The translations under genes were made by a program, and so were the position numbers. From Avena insularis (lineage: Eukaryota > Streptophyta > Magnoliopsida > Poales > Poaceae), in contig CM042690.1 in the NCBI GenBank assembly GCA_023614405.1, positions 523,420,293-523,484,292 of the forward strand: 64,000 bases of DNA, read 5' to 3'. The notes under the pieces are model-generated. The model searched no databases. It was not told the DNA's origin and saw nothing but the letters and a program-made list of their open reading frames with translations. How positions within the stretch are numbered: the first letter of the stretch is position 1; the number at the start of each line of letters is the position of its first letter. This document shows positions 23,507 to 36,495 of the stretch, in pieces.

Positions 23507-24912
23507 ATGGCGACTTCGAACCGATCTGGAGAGCGTGGCGGTGGTTCATCCAGAACGCTGTCGAGATCGTTGAACAAGTTGGGGACGGAGGATCTAACCG
23601 AGGGGTTGTCGGCGAAGATGGGTGATCTTCTCCTCACTGAGAAAGAAGCTACGGGCTTGGTCATCAAAGGTCATCAAAGGTACGGAATCGCTCCATGTTC
23701 CTCGCCCAAGGTGGGCTGTGGTGGGCAAGATCTGCTCGCCGTGAAAGCTGGTGATAAATGCCCCGGAAAGAGCCATGCGACGTGCGTGGGGGATTCATCG
23801 CCCTACGCAATTCAAAGATCTTGGTGACAACCGGTTTGCGGTATGTTTTACCTCAGAGGGCGATTGGCGACATGTACTCAAGAGTGGTCCATGGCAGTTC
23901 GACTTTAATGTGGTTTTGTTGAAGGACTACGATGGCTCAATCCGTCTGTCTGATATAGTGTTTGATTCTTTGGATATACGGGTTAGGGTTCTAGACCTAC
24001 CTATGGATATGATGAATGGGGTATATGGGAAGCTCATTGGAGGATGGATTGGAAAGTTCATATCTGTGGATGTGGATGAGGAAGGATTGGCCTAGGTAAA
24101 GGATCTTCGAATCAGGGTGGCGGTAACGGTGGATCAACCGACTGGTCCGAGGAGTTACTTCGAGAGAGAATGAAGATGAGGCCGTGGGCAAATGGTTTGA
24201 TCTCAAATACGAGAAGGTACCACACTTGTGTGGCTGCCTCGTGCACAAAGACAACATGTGCTCAGTGGAGAAGGAGGAAGTCCAGCAGTGGGGCGAATGG
24301 CTAAGGGACTCGCCGAGGGGGATTCAGAAACCCCCTCCCAGTGCCCTACCGTCGGTTTTGTCGGGAAACTACAGTGGCAGTTTTTCGAGCTCTGAGGCTA
24401 GGGGGCGAGGGAGGTGCATGCGTGCATGATCTGCCACATCGGAGGAACTTAGCTACTGACTTTGCTCACTCCAGTTCTTCTCGCACTGGTGGGAAAGAGA
24501 TTGAGAGAGAGCAGGAGGATGTTAACATCCTGGATAAGTGTCACCGGATGCGTATCTCTGATCGGGAGAAGGGAAAGAACACAGGGGACCTAGTGCAGCA
24601 AAAGAACAACAATGGTACTTGTGTTCGCCATCCAAGAAAGGTCTCTGAAGCAAAAACTCAAGATAAACCAATAGTTCCACCTAGTAATAAGAGCAAAAAG
24701 AGAGGACAGAAAATGGAGTGGAGGCCGGTCCTGGTTCAAGTTATAGGAGAGGATGATCTGGAGTCAGCAGGCAAAAGACAACACACAAATTTGGTGTTCA
24801 ATTGTATTGCTGATCCAGAGAAGGGTGGAGAGGGGAAAGTTGCTAGTTCAGTGTTTGACAGAATTCAGAACCCACCGGCAGCTCTTGCGATGCAGGACCG
24901 CCGGGGACAATG
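23507..24912 (+). pseudogene. LINE ORF1 (DUF4283 / CCHC-type nucleic-acid-binding protein), broken
   Basis: The first ATG at 23,507 opens MATSNRSGERGGGSS. After frame changes near 23,700-23,760 it continues with FKDLGDNRFAVCFTSEGDW and WIGKFISVDVDEEG, the DUF4283 domain of plant LINE ORF1 proteins. It then gives KWFDLKYEKVPHLCGCLVHK, a CCHC_4-type zinc finger, past a stop at about 24,094. A basic, low-complexity tail follows to about 24,912. This protein would coat LINE RNA. Several frameshifts and stops make it non-functional. Confidence 0.8.
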
Positions 24913-26839
24913 AATCTTCTAGCCCAGAACTGCCGTGGTTTGGGGTTGGACATGGCGGTGGGCGAACTTCGTGACCTGGTGAGGTCCTACAACCCAGGGG
25001 TGGTGTTTTTGTGTGAAACCAAACATAAACAAAAAGCTATGGAGAAACTACAATGGAGTTTGGTATTCAAACCCGGTATTTGTGTGGAGGGGAAGGGAAA
25101 AGGGAGTGGATTAGGACTATGGTGGCGAGACAGTATTGAAGTTTTAGTCCGCCCCTGATGCCAATATTTCATTGATGCGAAGATTACCACAGAAGCAGGA
25201 GCCTGGAGATTCACCGGAATCTATGGCGAGCCAAAAACTGAGCTTCGATCTAAAACATGGGAGGTGCTTAGATTTCTTAAGGCTCAGATCACCTTCCATG
25301 GATCTGTGTTGGCGATTTTAATGAGATTGTTTCACAAGAGGGGCTGCTAGGCCAGAATGATCGAAATGAAAATTAGATGTCTAATTTTAGGGGCTGCCTA
25401 TCGGACTGCCGATTGGTGGAGCTGGGTTTCTCTGGCTATCCGTTTAGATGGGATAACAGGAGAGCGGGGGCCAATAATATATAGGCTCGCTTGGATCCTG
25501 CCACTGCAAATGAAGAGTTCTTGGCTATGTTTCCTCTCACTCACGTTCAGCATATTGTAACTGAGGAATTTGATCATATGGCATTGCTTATTAAGATCAC
25601 AGCTGAGCCGGACATCCGACCAGCTGTGATGTCAAAGAGTTTTATGTTTGAAGAAATGTGGACACGCCATGATTCTTATGATGCTATGGTGCAGGAGGCT
25701 TAGCGCGATAGTGACCATTTTGGTGGAGGGCTATATGGCTTGCTGGGGAGATTAAAGGAGGTTTCTGGCTCCATGCAACGATGGAGCGCCTTGTCTGTTG
25801 GTTCTGTTTGTAAAGAAATAAAGAAACTGAAAGCGGGACTAGAGGACGCAAAAGTTCAGGCCTTGGTTATTGATTCCTCACAGGAGGTAAAGAATATTGA
25901 GAAAATGTTGCATGAAATATATGAAAGGGAGGAGATAATGTATAAGTAGAGGTCAAGATAGGATTGGCTCAAGGCGGGTGACAAAAATACGAGATATTTT
26001 TAGAACAGAGCGGCACACATGCGACGCAAGAACACGGTCCGGTTTCTACAGCGAGATGACGGCAGCTGCGATATAAATGAAGGCATGTGTGATATGGCAC
26101 AAAGTTTTTTTGCCAACCTCTATACCACGGAAGGCGCCTCTAACATGTCACGCACCTTAGAGAAGATCCCTGAATTTTTCACCCCTGAGATGAATCAAAA
26201 GCTGACTGTAACTATGACTGACTCAGAAATTGAAAAGGCTCTTTTCAGATGGGCCCGACTAAGTCCTCTTGACCTGATGGACTACCAGCATTATTCTTTC
26301 AGCACCACTGGGCTGAGCTGAAGGAAGTTGTTCTTTCTGCTCTATGCCAAGGTACTAAAAGCTAGATATTACAAGGTGGGGCTTTTCCTAACAGCAGGAT
26401 GTCTCAATATGTCCTCGTTTACGTGGAGGGGGATCATTCGGGGCAGAGCGCTTCTCAAAGTTGCGCTAGTATGGCGGGTTGGAGAGGAATCTTCCATCAA
26501 AGTAATGGGTGATAATTGGATCCCACGTGCGGGTGCCCAACATCCACTAGGTTGTAGGCACGATGAATGCCTAGAGCATGTTAATGACTTCATTGTACAA
26601 GAGGGGGTGCATGGGATGTTGAAAAGTTGAATGATTTCTTCTATGAGATTGATGTAGGTGATATTCTGTGCACACCGGTTGGCCGGGCAGGGACGGAGGA
26701 TTTCCAAGCTTGGAACCACACCAAGAACGGTCTTTTTACGGTGAAATATACTAATCATCTCGCTGTACAGCGTAAGAAGGCGAAAGGAGGGATGGTGGAA
26801 TCCTCCAATAGTTGTGCTGATCACAAAGGGTGGCTGGCA
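24910..26839 (+). pseudogene. LINE ORF2, endonuclease end plus C-terminal remnant, RT domain largely deleted (left part)
   Basis: The start MNLLAQNCRGLG and LVRSYNPGVVFLCETK are the apurinic-type endonuclease of plant LINEs. Linker sequence follows (GDKNTRYF, FFANLYTTEG). Near 26,270-26,345 the sequence jumps from the region just before the RT fingers to the region well after it (LKARYYKVGLFL, SFTWRGIIRGRALL). The catalytic RT core with its YADD box is absent, so there is a large internal deletion. The gene is further interrupted at 26,840 by the gypsy element and resumes at 37,811. Confidence 0.82.
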
Positions 26840-26844
26840 CTTTG

Positions 26845-27250
26845 TGACATAGGTATGATTACTCGGATGCTTATCATGCGCTACCCTATACTGGGTAAAA
26901 GGCCTCTGGCCCATGAAGACTTCAAATGATGGCTCAAGGAAACAACCGATAAAGACTTTGATTGTATTAGGAAAGTGACTATGAACCGACATTGTGTTGG
27001 TGTTGTAATTACACGTGTATGAAACCTATCCGCATAAAGCTTTGAGACCCGACCTATTATATATAGGACGGGAGAAGGCCAAGCGAGGGTACCGAAAACT
27101 CCCAGGCAACTTGTAATAGTGTGATTCCCAAATATTCAGGCGACTTTAACTCCATTGTTTTTCTGATATCCGACGAAATCCCCAACGTTCTCTTTTCTAT
27201 GAAACCCTAAGTCCTTCACCATGGACATTGTCGAGGTTACCCCTCATCAA
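26845..27250 (+). repeat. 5' LTR of gypsy element
   Basis: It starts TGACATAGG and ends ...cctcatca. A region with tattatatatagg near 27,055 is a plausible TATA box. Confidence 0.93.
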
Positions 27251-27252
27251 TT

Positions 27253-27270
27253 GGCGCCGTCTGTGGGAAA
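27253..27270 (+). other. Primer binding site of gypsy element
   Basis: The sequence tggcgccgtctgtgggaa lies 2 bp after the LTR, as in many plant gypsy elements. Confidence 0.85.
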
Positions 27271-29555
27271 CCTGAATGCTGGAACCATGGATTCGGCGGA
27301 CCGCTCTCCACCAAGCATCAACCCGACAAAAGTAGATCCACACCCGCCCACCCCTGTATTGGTACCCGCCGATTTCAACAGCGGATCCGATCTAATCATT
27401 GAAAGCTTCCACTTCCAAGTAGAAGACCTACATTAATCACACCCTTTGGCTCTGATCACATTAGGACCGTCGGTGGAAAAACCTACGCCTACGGTGGTAC
27501 CAACATCTTCTGTCGGGTCCTCCATGGATGCCAAAGCACAGATCGAAGCAGGCAAAGAAAGCAAGCAAATCGATATGGATCTAGGGGACCTTGATGGTCT
27601 TTACGATAATCTCTCCTTCGGATCAGATCCACGGCTAACCTCACCATGCGAAGCAAGACCGGCAAATTCAGAACCCGAAGAAATCAGCGAAAACGTCGAC
27701 TTTAGAATAAGGATGGCGAAAATTTACCCAGAAATACAATCTTAGAATACTACCAGCGCATCCTTCAGAGTAGAAGATAACATCACCAGCCCACGCATAA
27801 TACGCCACCAAGTGTGCATGGTCAATGGGAACACCTCAACACCATGCGACTCTAACGGTAACCCTATCCTCGACTCCAATGATATTTTATCAGATGACAA
27901 TGCAGGAAATCGCAGCAATGAAGGGGACCACGGAAACGGAGGAGAAACAGCGGAAAACCACATAGTCCAAGGAAGGGAAGGAGAGCCACATGAAGGAGAG
28001 AGGCGAACTCTTCGGCTACTAGCAGCGGCATGGCAAAAAGAAAGGGAAGCAATTTCGAGAGCAGTTCTGATGACAGTGGACGCTTCACATGAGGATCTAT
28101 TAGCATATAAATATCTGCTTCATCACAAGAAGAGAGACCTACTCAGGATGCAGAGGCAACTCGACGAAAGAAAAATATTAGCCGACGAATCCAGCTTACG
28201 ACGGGCACAACTAAGTTCTACCCGAGGATCAGGGAGCGTAACAGGAGGAGCACCACCAAGAAGGAGAACATCTCGATTGGAGAATATACCTGAAGCAGAG
28301 AGAGACAGACTCATCCGGGATCTTGATTTACGGTTCATGTCGATAGATCAATCAGGAAACATCAAGGCAAAATGGCCCAGGCAGCCATCATGGCCACGCA
28401 AACATATCTGATCACAACTCAGCCCACACCCGACGATCCTTGTGTGGCCCTCCACCGCTCCGTCTTGATGAACCTTGGCATGGTCGGAGCCTCTCTCGTG
28501 GAAGCAGAGCAAGGAATCACGCGATAGCCCGATAGATCCCTACGCTGTTGCAGCAGCCCTCGTCAAGTGGGACACACCCGACGATCTCGATCGCCACACC
28601 AGGCACACCTCGTAGGACACGAGCCGCGAAGCAACACAAGAAACGACAACACACAACATAGGAACGATGGATCAAGAGATGAAAACCGCAGCCGACGACA
28701 CCATGACGAATACAACAAAGACGATTACAAGCTATGCGGGGCTAGTTGTTTCACTCAGCGGATTTGCAAAACCACAGTACCCAAGGACTTAAAACTTCCA
28801 CACGACCGCCAAAAGTATGATGGACTCCAAGAACCTGAAGCATGGTTAGCAGATTATTTGGCTACTGTCAAGTTACAAGGCGGTCCCACAGCTACCGCAA
28901 TGCAAAGCTTACAACTACACCTCACCGATGCTGCAAGATCATGGCTCAGGCAGCTACCCGAGGATTCTATTGGCAACTGGAATGACATAGAAGATAAGCT
29001 CGTCTGACACTTCCAATCCACATTTATACGACCTGCATCCTTGGAGCAGTTGCATGCATGCAAACAAAAATCTAGGGAATCAATAAGAGCATTCATCCAA
29101 AGATGGAATATCATAAAAACTCAGCTGATTCCATATCCGATGAAAGGGCTATCGACGCCTTCAATGACGGCCTCCGTCACCGAGAATTCATAGAAGAACT
29201 GGGAAGGGTTAAACCCAAAACAATCTCACAGCTAACGGAAATAGCAAATCGTTGGGCTGATGGGGATGACGCGCTGTATAATAAGCATACGCGATCACCC
29301 GAAGAAGACAGGGATAAACGCGGCAACGATAGAAGAAGAAGGAACAATGATGGAAACATGGGACCAAGTTACATCGCAGCCAGTTTTTCGGGTGAAGATA
29401 ACAATAGAAGCAGCGACTACAATGGTGGGTACCGCCAAAGTAAGGATGACGTCGGAGGAAGCCAGTCAACACAACAATACCAGCCAAGAGCTCGGGATCC
29501 ACCCATGTCCGCAATGCAAATGTTGGAAGGACCCTGTAATATGCACTTTTACGTC

Positions 29556-31154
29556 TGATGGCTCAATGCACGGCGCCCAGAAAAATGCTTGATGGCGGTG
29601 TTGATGTAGAGCTCGTTGGGAACCCCAAGAGGAAGGTATGATGAACACAGGAGCAAGTTTCCCTCAGTTATGAAACCAAGGTTTAATTGAACCAGTAGGA
29701 GCAAGAAAACACCCCAAAGGTGTTACTAGCTGAGCTTTGGCAGGGCGAACTACCGGTGCTAGTAGCAACGTGGAGACCTGCACAACACAACCACAGAACT
29801 TTGTCCCCAACTTGCGATGAGGTTGTCAATCTCACCGTGTTTTTCGGAAAACAAAGGGTTAAACGTATCGAATGGAAAGAAGTAAAAGTTTGCAAAAAGT
29901 AAACACGAAGAAGTAAACAGTTTATAGATTGTATGTAAAGAAAAGGACCGGGATCCATAGTTCACTAGAGGTGGCTCACCTTAGATAGATAACATGCTGG
30001 GTGAACAAATTACAGCGGGGAAATTGACAAACATCGAGAAAGCAATACATGCATATACTAATCATCTTGACTCCTTTGAGACTTGATTGGGCATTACAAC
30101 ATTATACATAGACCGCCATCCAACTGCATCTATGACTAATAATCCACCTTCAGGTTATCATCCGAACCCCCTCCAGTATTAAGTTGCAAGCAACATATTA
30201 TTGCTTTACGAACTATATGTAAAGTAAACAATACGATTGTTCTATGAACAAAGGATTATTGTTTTCTCCCTAGTAGCAACAACACATCTAGTACCTTAGA
30301 GATTTCTGTCACTTCCCCAGATTACCAGAGGCATGAACCCATTATCGAGCATAAATACTAACTCTTGGAGTTGCTAGCATCTACTTGGACAAGATAGCTA
30401 CTAACAACGGAAAGCATGCAAGATCACAAATAACAAAGACATGATAGAATCAATAATCAATCTGAAATAGCATCTCAATATCCATCGGATCCCCGCAAAC
30501 ACAACATGCAGAATTACAAATAGATGATCTTGTTCATGAATGGAGCTCACAAGATCTAGACATGAAAGCACAAAGGAGGAGAACTAGCCATCTAGCTACT
30601 ACATGGATCCGTAGTCCAAGGATGAACTACTCACGCATCACACCGGAGGCTTGCATGGTGATGAAGAAGGCCTGTGGTGAATTCCTCTCCGCAGGTGCCG
30701 AAGAGCTTCAGATCCTCCCGATCTAGGGATGGAGATGACGGTACTGCACTCTTTCGTGGATTTTGATCGGGACTTAGGGTTTTCGTCCCGAGGGCATCTT
30801 ATAGGCGTAAGGACAGGCCGAGGGTGCCGAGCGCCACACCACCTCGGCGCGGGGCCTGGTCGTCGCCAGTGGTGTGGTGGCCCCTCGCCCTCTCCGTCTC
30901 GTATTCTGGCACTTGATGACATCCGGAAAAATAGGCACTTTGGCTTTTGTCCCGTCCAATTCCGAGAATATTCATTTTCTGACTTTCCTGGAACCAAAAA
31001 CAGTAGAAAACAGGAAGCTGGCACTGTGGCTCTTGTTAATAGGTTAGTCCAAGAAATCATATGAAAAGTACTCCAAAGTTGGAAGAAAACACAAGAAAGT
31101 GGATAAAACCAAGCATGGAACATCAAAAATTATATATACATTTGCAATGTATCA
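29556..31154 (-). repeat. Complete LTR (3' by element orientation) of the nested element
   Basis: Its last 428 bp match 31,806-32,253. The GC-rich part (30,730-30,960) is duplicated in the other LTR. ORFs inside are chance frames. Confidence 0.85.
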
Positions 31155-31805
31155 ACATCCCCAAGCTTAACTCCGACTCGTCGTCGAGTAGGTAAGTGAT
31201 AAATAAAGAATAATTTTTGAGGTGACATGCACCATCAAAGACTTGATCAAAGTATTTGCAAAACATTCAAAGCTGGGATCATAGTACTTCAATCATAACA
31301 TGAAAGACAAGGTTCTAGCAATAAGCAAAGAAACTATGATGCAACATGAAAAGGCACAAACAAAAGATTCATGAATAACAATGCTTTGCAAGACGTTTGT
31401 TTGTTTCACATAAAGAAAACATAGCATAAAAGTATTCAGCTTGTCCCTCATAGAGTAGCAAATATAAATGCATATGACACCTTCAAACTTCATAAGAGTG
31501 ACTAGATGCAAATAGTTTAAAACAAGCAATAACAAGTTATGCATCAATCAACTAGTCTTGGGACAATGCACATAGAACTAAGAATGGTCACTATGCTCTC
31601 AAAGTAGGTGCATAAAGATAGAAGGTGGAGACTCAATATAATGGTGGAAGAAAGGCCTTTTGTAAAAGGAAGTAGGGATTCAAGTCTCATAAAGAGCTTC
31701 CAAAAATTATGGTACTTATATCTTTCAGCTCTCATTGCCCCTATCATAAGCATCTTGAAGTGATTAAGGTTAAAGTGAACAAACTATGGTGTACATGCTT
31801 GACGA

Positions 31806-32253
31806 GGATGGAGATGACGGCGGCTACAGACTCTTTCGTGGATTTTTGATCGGGGACTTAGGGTTTTCGTCCCGAGGGCATCTTATAGGCGGAAGGAGAG
31901 GCCGAGGGGGTGCCGAGAGCGACCACACCACCCCCTGGCGCGGGCCAAGCCTGGCCCCGCGTCCAGGTGGTGTGGTGGCCCCTGGCCCCTCTCCGTCTCA
32001 TATTCTGGCACTTGATGACATCCGGAAAAATAGGCACTTTGGCTTTTGTCCCATCCAATTCCGAGAATATTCATTTTCTGACTTTCCTGGAACCAAAAAC
32101 AGCAGAAAACAGGCAGCTGGTACTGTGGCTCTTGTTAATAGGTTAGTCCAAGAAATCATATGAAAAGTACTCCAAAGTTGGAACAAAACACAAGAAAGTG
32201 GATAAAACCAAGTATGGAACATCAAAAATTATAGATACATTTGCAATGTATCA
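31806..32253 (-). repeat. Truncated LTR (5' by element orientation) of the nested element
   Basis: Homology with the complete LTR begins sharply at ggatggagatgac (30,727 versus 31,806), marking a deletion breakpoint. Confidence 0.85.
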
Positions 32254-32590
32254 ACGTCGACTCGGCTGGCAGGCGGCAATCTAACCATCTCATGAAAGAC
32301 TATCGAACATTCTTGAAGATGCAGGAGTTATGTAATGCAAAAGCAACCGAAGAGGCAAACCTAGGATACGCATCCACGCCTGGCACGTTAGCCATCAGCG
32401 CACCACCACCACCGTCACCAGTAGTACAACCGCCAAACACAACTGATCAAAACGGTGAATACCCTAGGTCAAAAGGGGCAATGTCAATGATTCAGAAGGG
32501 ACGTCCATCCAATAGAACCCAGAAGCTCATCACAAGACAAATCAATATGGCAGAAACAGCAACATCAACCACACCCGAATATCTCCACTA

Positions 32591-35500
32591 GTCCGAGCAA
32601 GAAATCACATTCAACAGAGCTGATCACCCGCTTCGGGTCCCACGACCGGGCCACTCAGCATTGATAGTCGAAGCACAAATTAGTGGTTTCGATATGAGCA
32701 AAATCTCCATGGATGTAGAAAGCAGCATAAATCTGATCTACGCAAAAACGCTAAGAACAATGGGCTATCCCTTAGACAATCTCGCGCCAACCGAAACATC
32801 TTTCCACGGAATAGTACCAGGTAAAGCCGAAATTCCTTTAGGAATTTTTTTTCATGACGTTGTTTTTGTTTCCAAAGTAAATTTCAGGCGGGAAAAACTT
32901 GAATTCAAAGTTATGGACTGGCCATCACAATATCATGCGATCCTGGGACGACCAGCCTTCGCATGATTCATGGCAGTTCCACATTATGTGTACCTAGTCA
33001 TGAAAATTCCAGCACCAAGAGGAATCATCACAGTAAAAGGAAGCTTCACACGTACCGACAATTGTGATCGGGAGTTCAATAAAATTTCTGAATCTTTCGG
33101 GATGGCACCGGAGTTCGAACAACTCAAAACTTTGGCAATTGCAGAACCACTGGAAGTAGCGTGTGTCAATCTCGATCAGGCTTTTGACACTGCAAAGGAC
33201 ACAAAAGAAGTACAGACCCACCCCGTTGACCCGACGAAAACAACATTAGTGGCTTCCAATCTTGGTCCCGCATAGGAAAGCGCGCTCATCGAGTTCCTCC
33301 ATGAGCACTGGGAGATTTTCGCATGGCGACCTTCTGACATGCCAGGAATTCCCAGGGAACTCGCTGAGCACACATTAAATTTGGATCCAAAGGCGAAGCT
33401 AGTAAAGCAACTGCTTCGTCGCTTCGCAGAACCAAAGCATAAAGCCATTGGAAAGGAGCTCCATCGCCTTATTAATGCCAATTTTATCAAAGATCTAACA
33501 AAAGTAGAGTGGGTCGCAAACCCAGTATGTGTTACAAAGAAAAATACTACAGAACTTTGGATGTGCATGGACTTTAGTGCACTAAACAAACATTGTCCAA
33601 AAGATCACTTCCCATTGCCACGAATCGACCAAATAATCGATGCAACCATGGGATGCGAACGTCTTTCTTTCTTGGATGCTTACTTAGGATATCACCAGAT
33701 TAGGATGAAGGAAGAAGATCAGGAGAAAACGATGTTTATCACGTCTTATGGTGTATTCTGCTACACAACAATGCCCTTTGGCCTCAAGAATGTCGGAGCA
33801 ACATATCAGCGGATGATGTACAAGTGTTTGGGAAGCCAAATAGTCACAAATGTACAAGTATATATTGATGATGTTATAGTTACAATAAGACAAGGATCTG
33901 CACTCATCAAGGACCTCAAAGAAATATTCAAAAATCTCGACAAGTTTAGCATCAAACTGTAACTGAAGAAATGTTCCTTTGGAGTCCCGGCAGGGCAACT
34001 CCTCAGATATTTGGTATCAGCAAGAGGAATCGAGGTTAACCCCGAGAAAATACAAGAAATTTTAACAATAAAAAAGCCAACAAATCTACGTCGTGTACAG
34101 CAGCTGGCAGGGCAAGTAGCGGCACTCAGTCGTTTCATTGCAAGACTAGGAGAAAAAGCATTGCCATTTTACGCCCTCATGAGGAAATCAAAGAAATTCG
34201 AATGGACGGAAGAAGCTCAACGCGCCTTTGAAGATCTTAAAGGACAGTTTCAACATCTCCCGTCGTCGTGTCACCAAGAGAGAAAGAGCCTTTACTACTT
34301 TATATCACTGCCACAAATCAGGTGGTCAGCATGGTCTTGGTCGTGGAGCAACCCGAAGAAGGGAAAACCCATGGTGTATAGAGGCCAGTCTACTTCCTGA
34401 GCGAGGTATTATCGCCATCCAAACAAAGGTACCCACATTACCAAAAACTAGCATATAGGGTATTTATGACAACACAAAAACTACGCCATTATTTTTTGGA
34501 ACATCCGATCATAGTGGTTAATGAAGCACCTTTGTCAAGCATCCTCAACAATCTAGAAGCAACTGGGCATGTCTCTCTATGGGGCATCAAATTATCCCCT
34601 CGAGACATCACGTATGAGAAGCACAAGACAATCAAGTCACAAGTTTTGCCGGATTTTATCACACAATGGATAGAGTTGCAATGTGCGATTCCACCTGACC
34701 TTTCTAGTGCCTAGACAATGTACTTCGATGGATCAAAAAGAACAGAAGGAGCGGGGGCAGGAGTCATACTAGTATCACCATAAGGCGACAAAATGTGTTA
34801 TATACTTCGGATGATCTCTGTCAACGCATCCAATAATGAAGCAGAATACGAGGCCTTTTTGCACGGCATGCGAATGGCCAAAGCTTGCAGTGCAACTCGC
34901 CTCAAAATCTTTGGAGACTCCAATCTTGTGGCACATCAAGCAATGAACAAGTGCGATTCCGTCAGCGATAACATGGTTTCCTACCGCGACCTATATGGCG
35001 TTATGGAAGCTCAGTTTGATGGACGCGAAGTATCACACATCAGGTCCTTATGCTTACCAGTGCCACCCAGAATTTTTTGGGAAGAAATAACGGAACGATC
35101 GATCAAAGCAAAAAACAGTCTCCGAGGTTGTAGCACCCAAAACAGGAAAAAAAGTAACCCGCGAAAAGACTCGGGGGCTCCATCAGTGACCAAGAGTATG
35201 GAAGAGGACATTGAAGAGGAAGAACAGGAAATTGGAGAGGTCATGCTAACTGAACCTACATGGATGCAGCCGTATATAGCATATATGAGGAAGGGTGAGC
35301 TACCTGAAGATGTGATAGAAGCCCGACGAATCACCCGAAGATCGAAGGCCTTCAGAATAATCAAAAGGGGCTATATAAGAGAAGTATTTCAGGGGTGTTG
35401 CAGCGCTACGTAACACCTGAAGAAGGAAAATCCATACTCAAAGATATACATGAAGGAGTTTGTGGTCATCATGCTAGTAGCCGAGCAATTGTTGTCAAAG

Positions 35501-36495
35501 CATTCAGGGCAGAATTTTACTAGCTCACTGCAGTTCAAGATGCAAACGATATCGTCAGAACATGTGAGGCATGTCAACGGTTCGCAACAAAGCCTGGAGC
35601 ACCCGTCGCTGAGTTAAATCCTATACCTCTGGCCTGGCCCTTCGCTAAATGGGGACTCGATATGGTGGGAAAACTTCACAAATCATCGCTAGGAGGACAA
35701 GTCTTTCTGCTAGTAGCAGTCGACAAATTTACTAAATGGATTGAAGCAATGCCTGTCACCACCCAAGACGGAACTTCGGTTGTGAATTTTATTAAATCCA
35801 TAGTATTTCAGTTCGGCGTACCGAATAGCATCATTACAGACAATGGAACTAACTTCACTTTCAATGATTTCAAGGAGTACTGCCAGGAGATGGGTATCAA
35901 AGTAAGCTACGCCTCTGTAGCTCACCCGCAAACAAATGGACAAGTAGAAAAAGAAAATGGACTAGTCACTACTAGACTCAAGAAAATACTGCTAGCGCCA
36001 CTTGACAGAGCAAAAGGAGCCTGGGTTAATGAATTACCATTTTTCTTATGGAGTTTACGTACAACCCCAAATAATTCGACACAAGAGACACTTTTCTTTC
36101 TGGTCCACGGCGCAGAAGTCGTGCTTCCTGTTGAAGTGTCACATGAATCTCCAAGAGTAGCTGCATACGATAAAGAGGAATCAAGAGAAGCGCTCGAAGA
36201 TGATGTGGATGCACTTGATGAAGCTCGAGATGAAGCCCTACAAAGAGCAACTATCTATCAGCAAAACTTGTGAAATTACCACATCAGAAGATTGCGGCCT
36301 AGGTCCTTCGCAGTAAGGGACCTAGTTCTTCGCCTCAAGCAAGATGGCCACCGAAAGTTAGAATCGCCATGGAAAGGACCATACATCGTCATAGAAGTTA
36401 TTCCTGGAGGAGCATATCGACTACAAGACAAGAAGACAGGAGTCAATAACTCCAATCCATGGAACGTAGCACATCTACGATGGTTTTACCCATAA
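32591..36495 (+). pseudogene. gypsy pol polyprotein (protease, RT, two RNase H domains, integrase), broken
   Basis: Protease-region sequence (32,660-32,966, ending QYHAILGRPAFA) is followed by reverse transcriptase (33,340-33,960) with LPRIDQIID, MPFGLKNVGATYQRMM and YIDDVIV. The first RNase H (34,190-34,710) follows with FEWTEEAQRAFEDLK. A second, archaeal-type RNase H is at 34,720-35,040 (YFDGSKRTEGAGAG, NNEAEYEAFLHGM). The integrase has a core at 35,640-36,270 (WGLDMVG, TDNGTNF, PQTNGQVEKENG) and a C-terminal part to 36,495 (NPWNVAHLRWFYP). Stops at about 32,589, 32,965, 33,274, 33,960 and 34,783, plus frame changes near 34,260-34,400 and 35,390-35,520, inactivate it. Confidence 0.88.

Larger units (their letters stand above)
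29556..32253 (-). mobile_element. Non-autonomous LTR retroelement nested in gypsy gag, internally deleted
   Basis: Perfect 5-bp duplications acgtc flank it (29,551-29,555 and 32,254-32,258). The left LTR is complete (29,556-31,154, about 1.6 kb, TGATGGCTC...AATGTATCA). The right LTR keeps only its last about 450 bp (31,806-32,253). A polypurine tract on the minus strand (plus strand ccccaagcttaa) abuts the left LTR, so that copy is the 3' LTR and the element reads leftward. Only about 650 bp of internal sequence remain (31,155-31,805), with no ORF; the primer binding site is lost in the deletion. Confidence 0.88.
27272..32590 (+). pseudogene. gypsy gag, interrupted by a nested LTR element
   Basis: Coding similarity runs through several frames. 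A long charged N-terminal region (27,270-28,410) is followed by the retrotransposon-gag core with PHDRQKYDGLQEPEAWLADY, AARSWLRQLPEDSIGNW and SISDERAIDAFNDGLRHREF (28,790-29,200), then a basic tail. At 29,555 it is cut by the nested element; the frame resumes at 32,254 with DSAGRRQSNHLMKDY, so the junction (HFYV + DSAGR) can be followed across the insertion. Stops at about 27,743, 28,411, 29,005 and 32,588 disrupt it. Confidence 0.8.

Noticed and set aside
26369..26992. A 207-codon minus-strand ORF
   Set aside because: It is the shadow of LINE ORF2 and crosses the boundary of the gypsy LTR at 26,845, so it cannot be a native gene.
30638..31126. A 162-codon minus-strand ORF repeated near 32,000
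   Set aside because: It falls within the LTRs of the nested element and is conserved only because the LTRs are copies.
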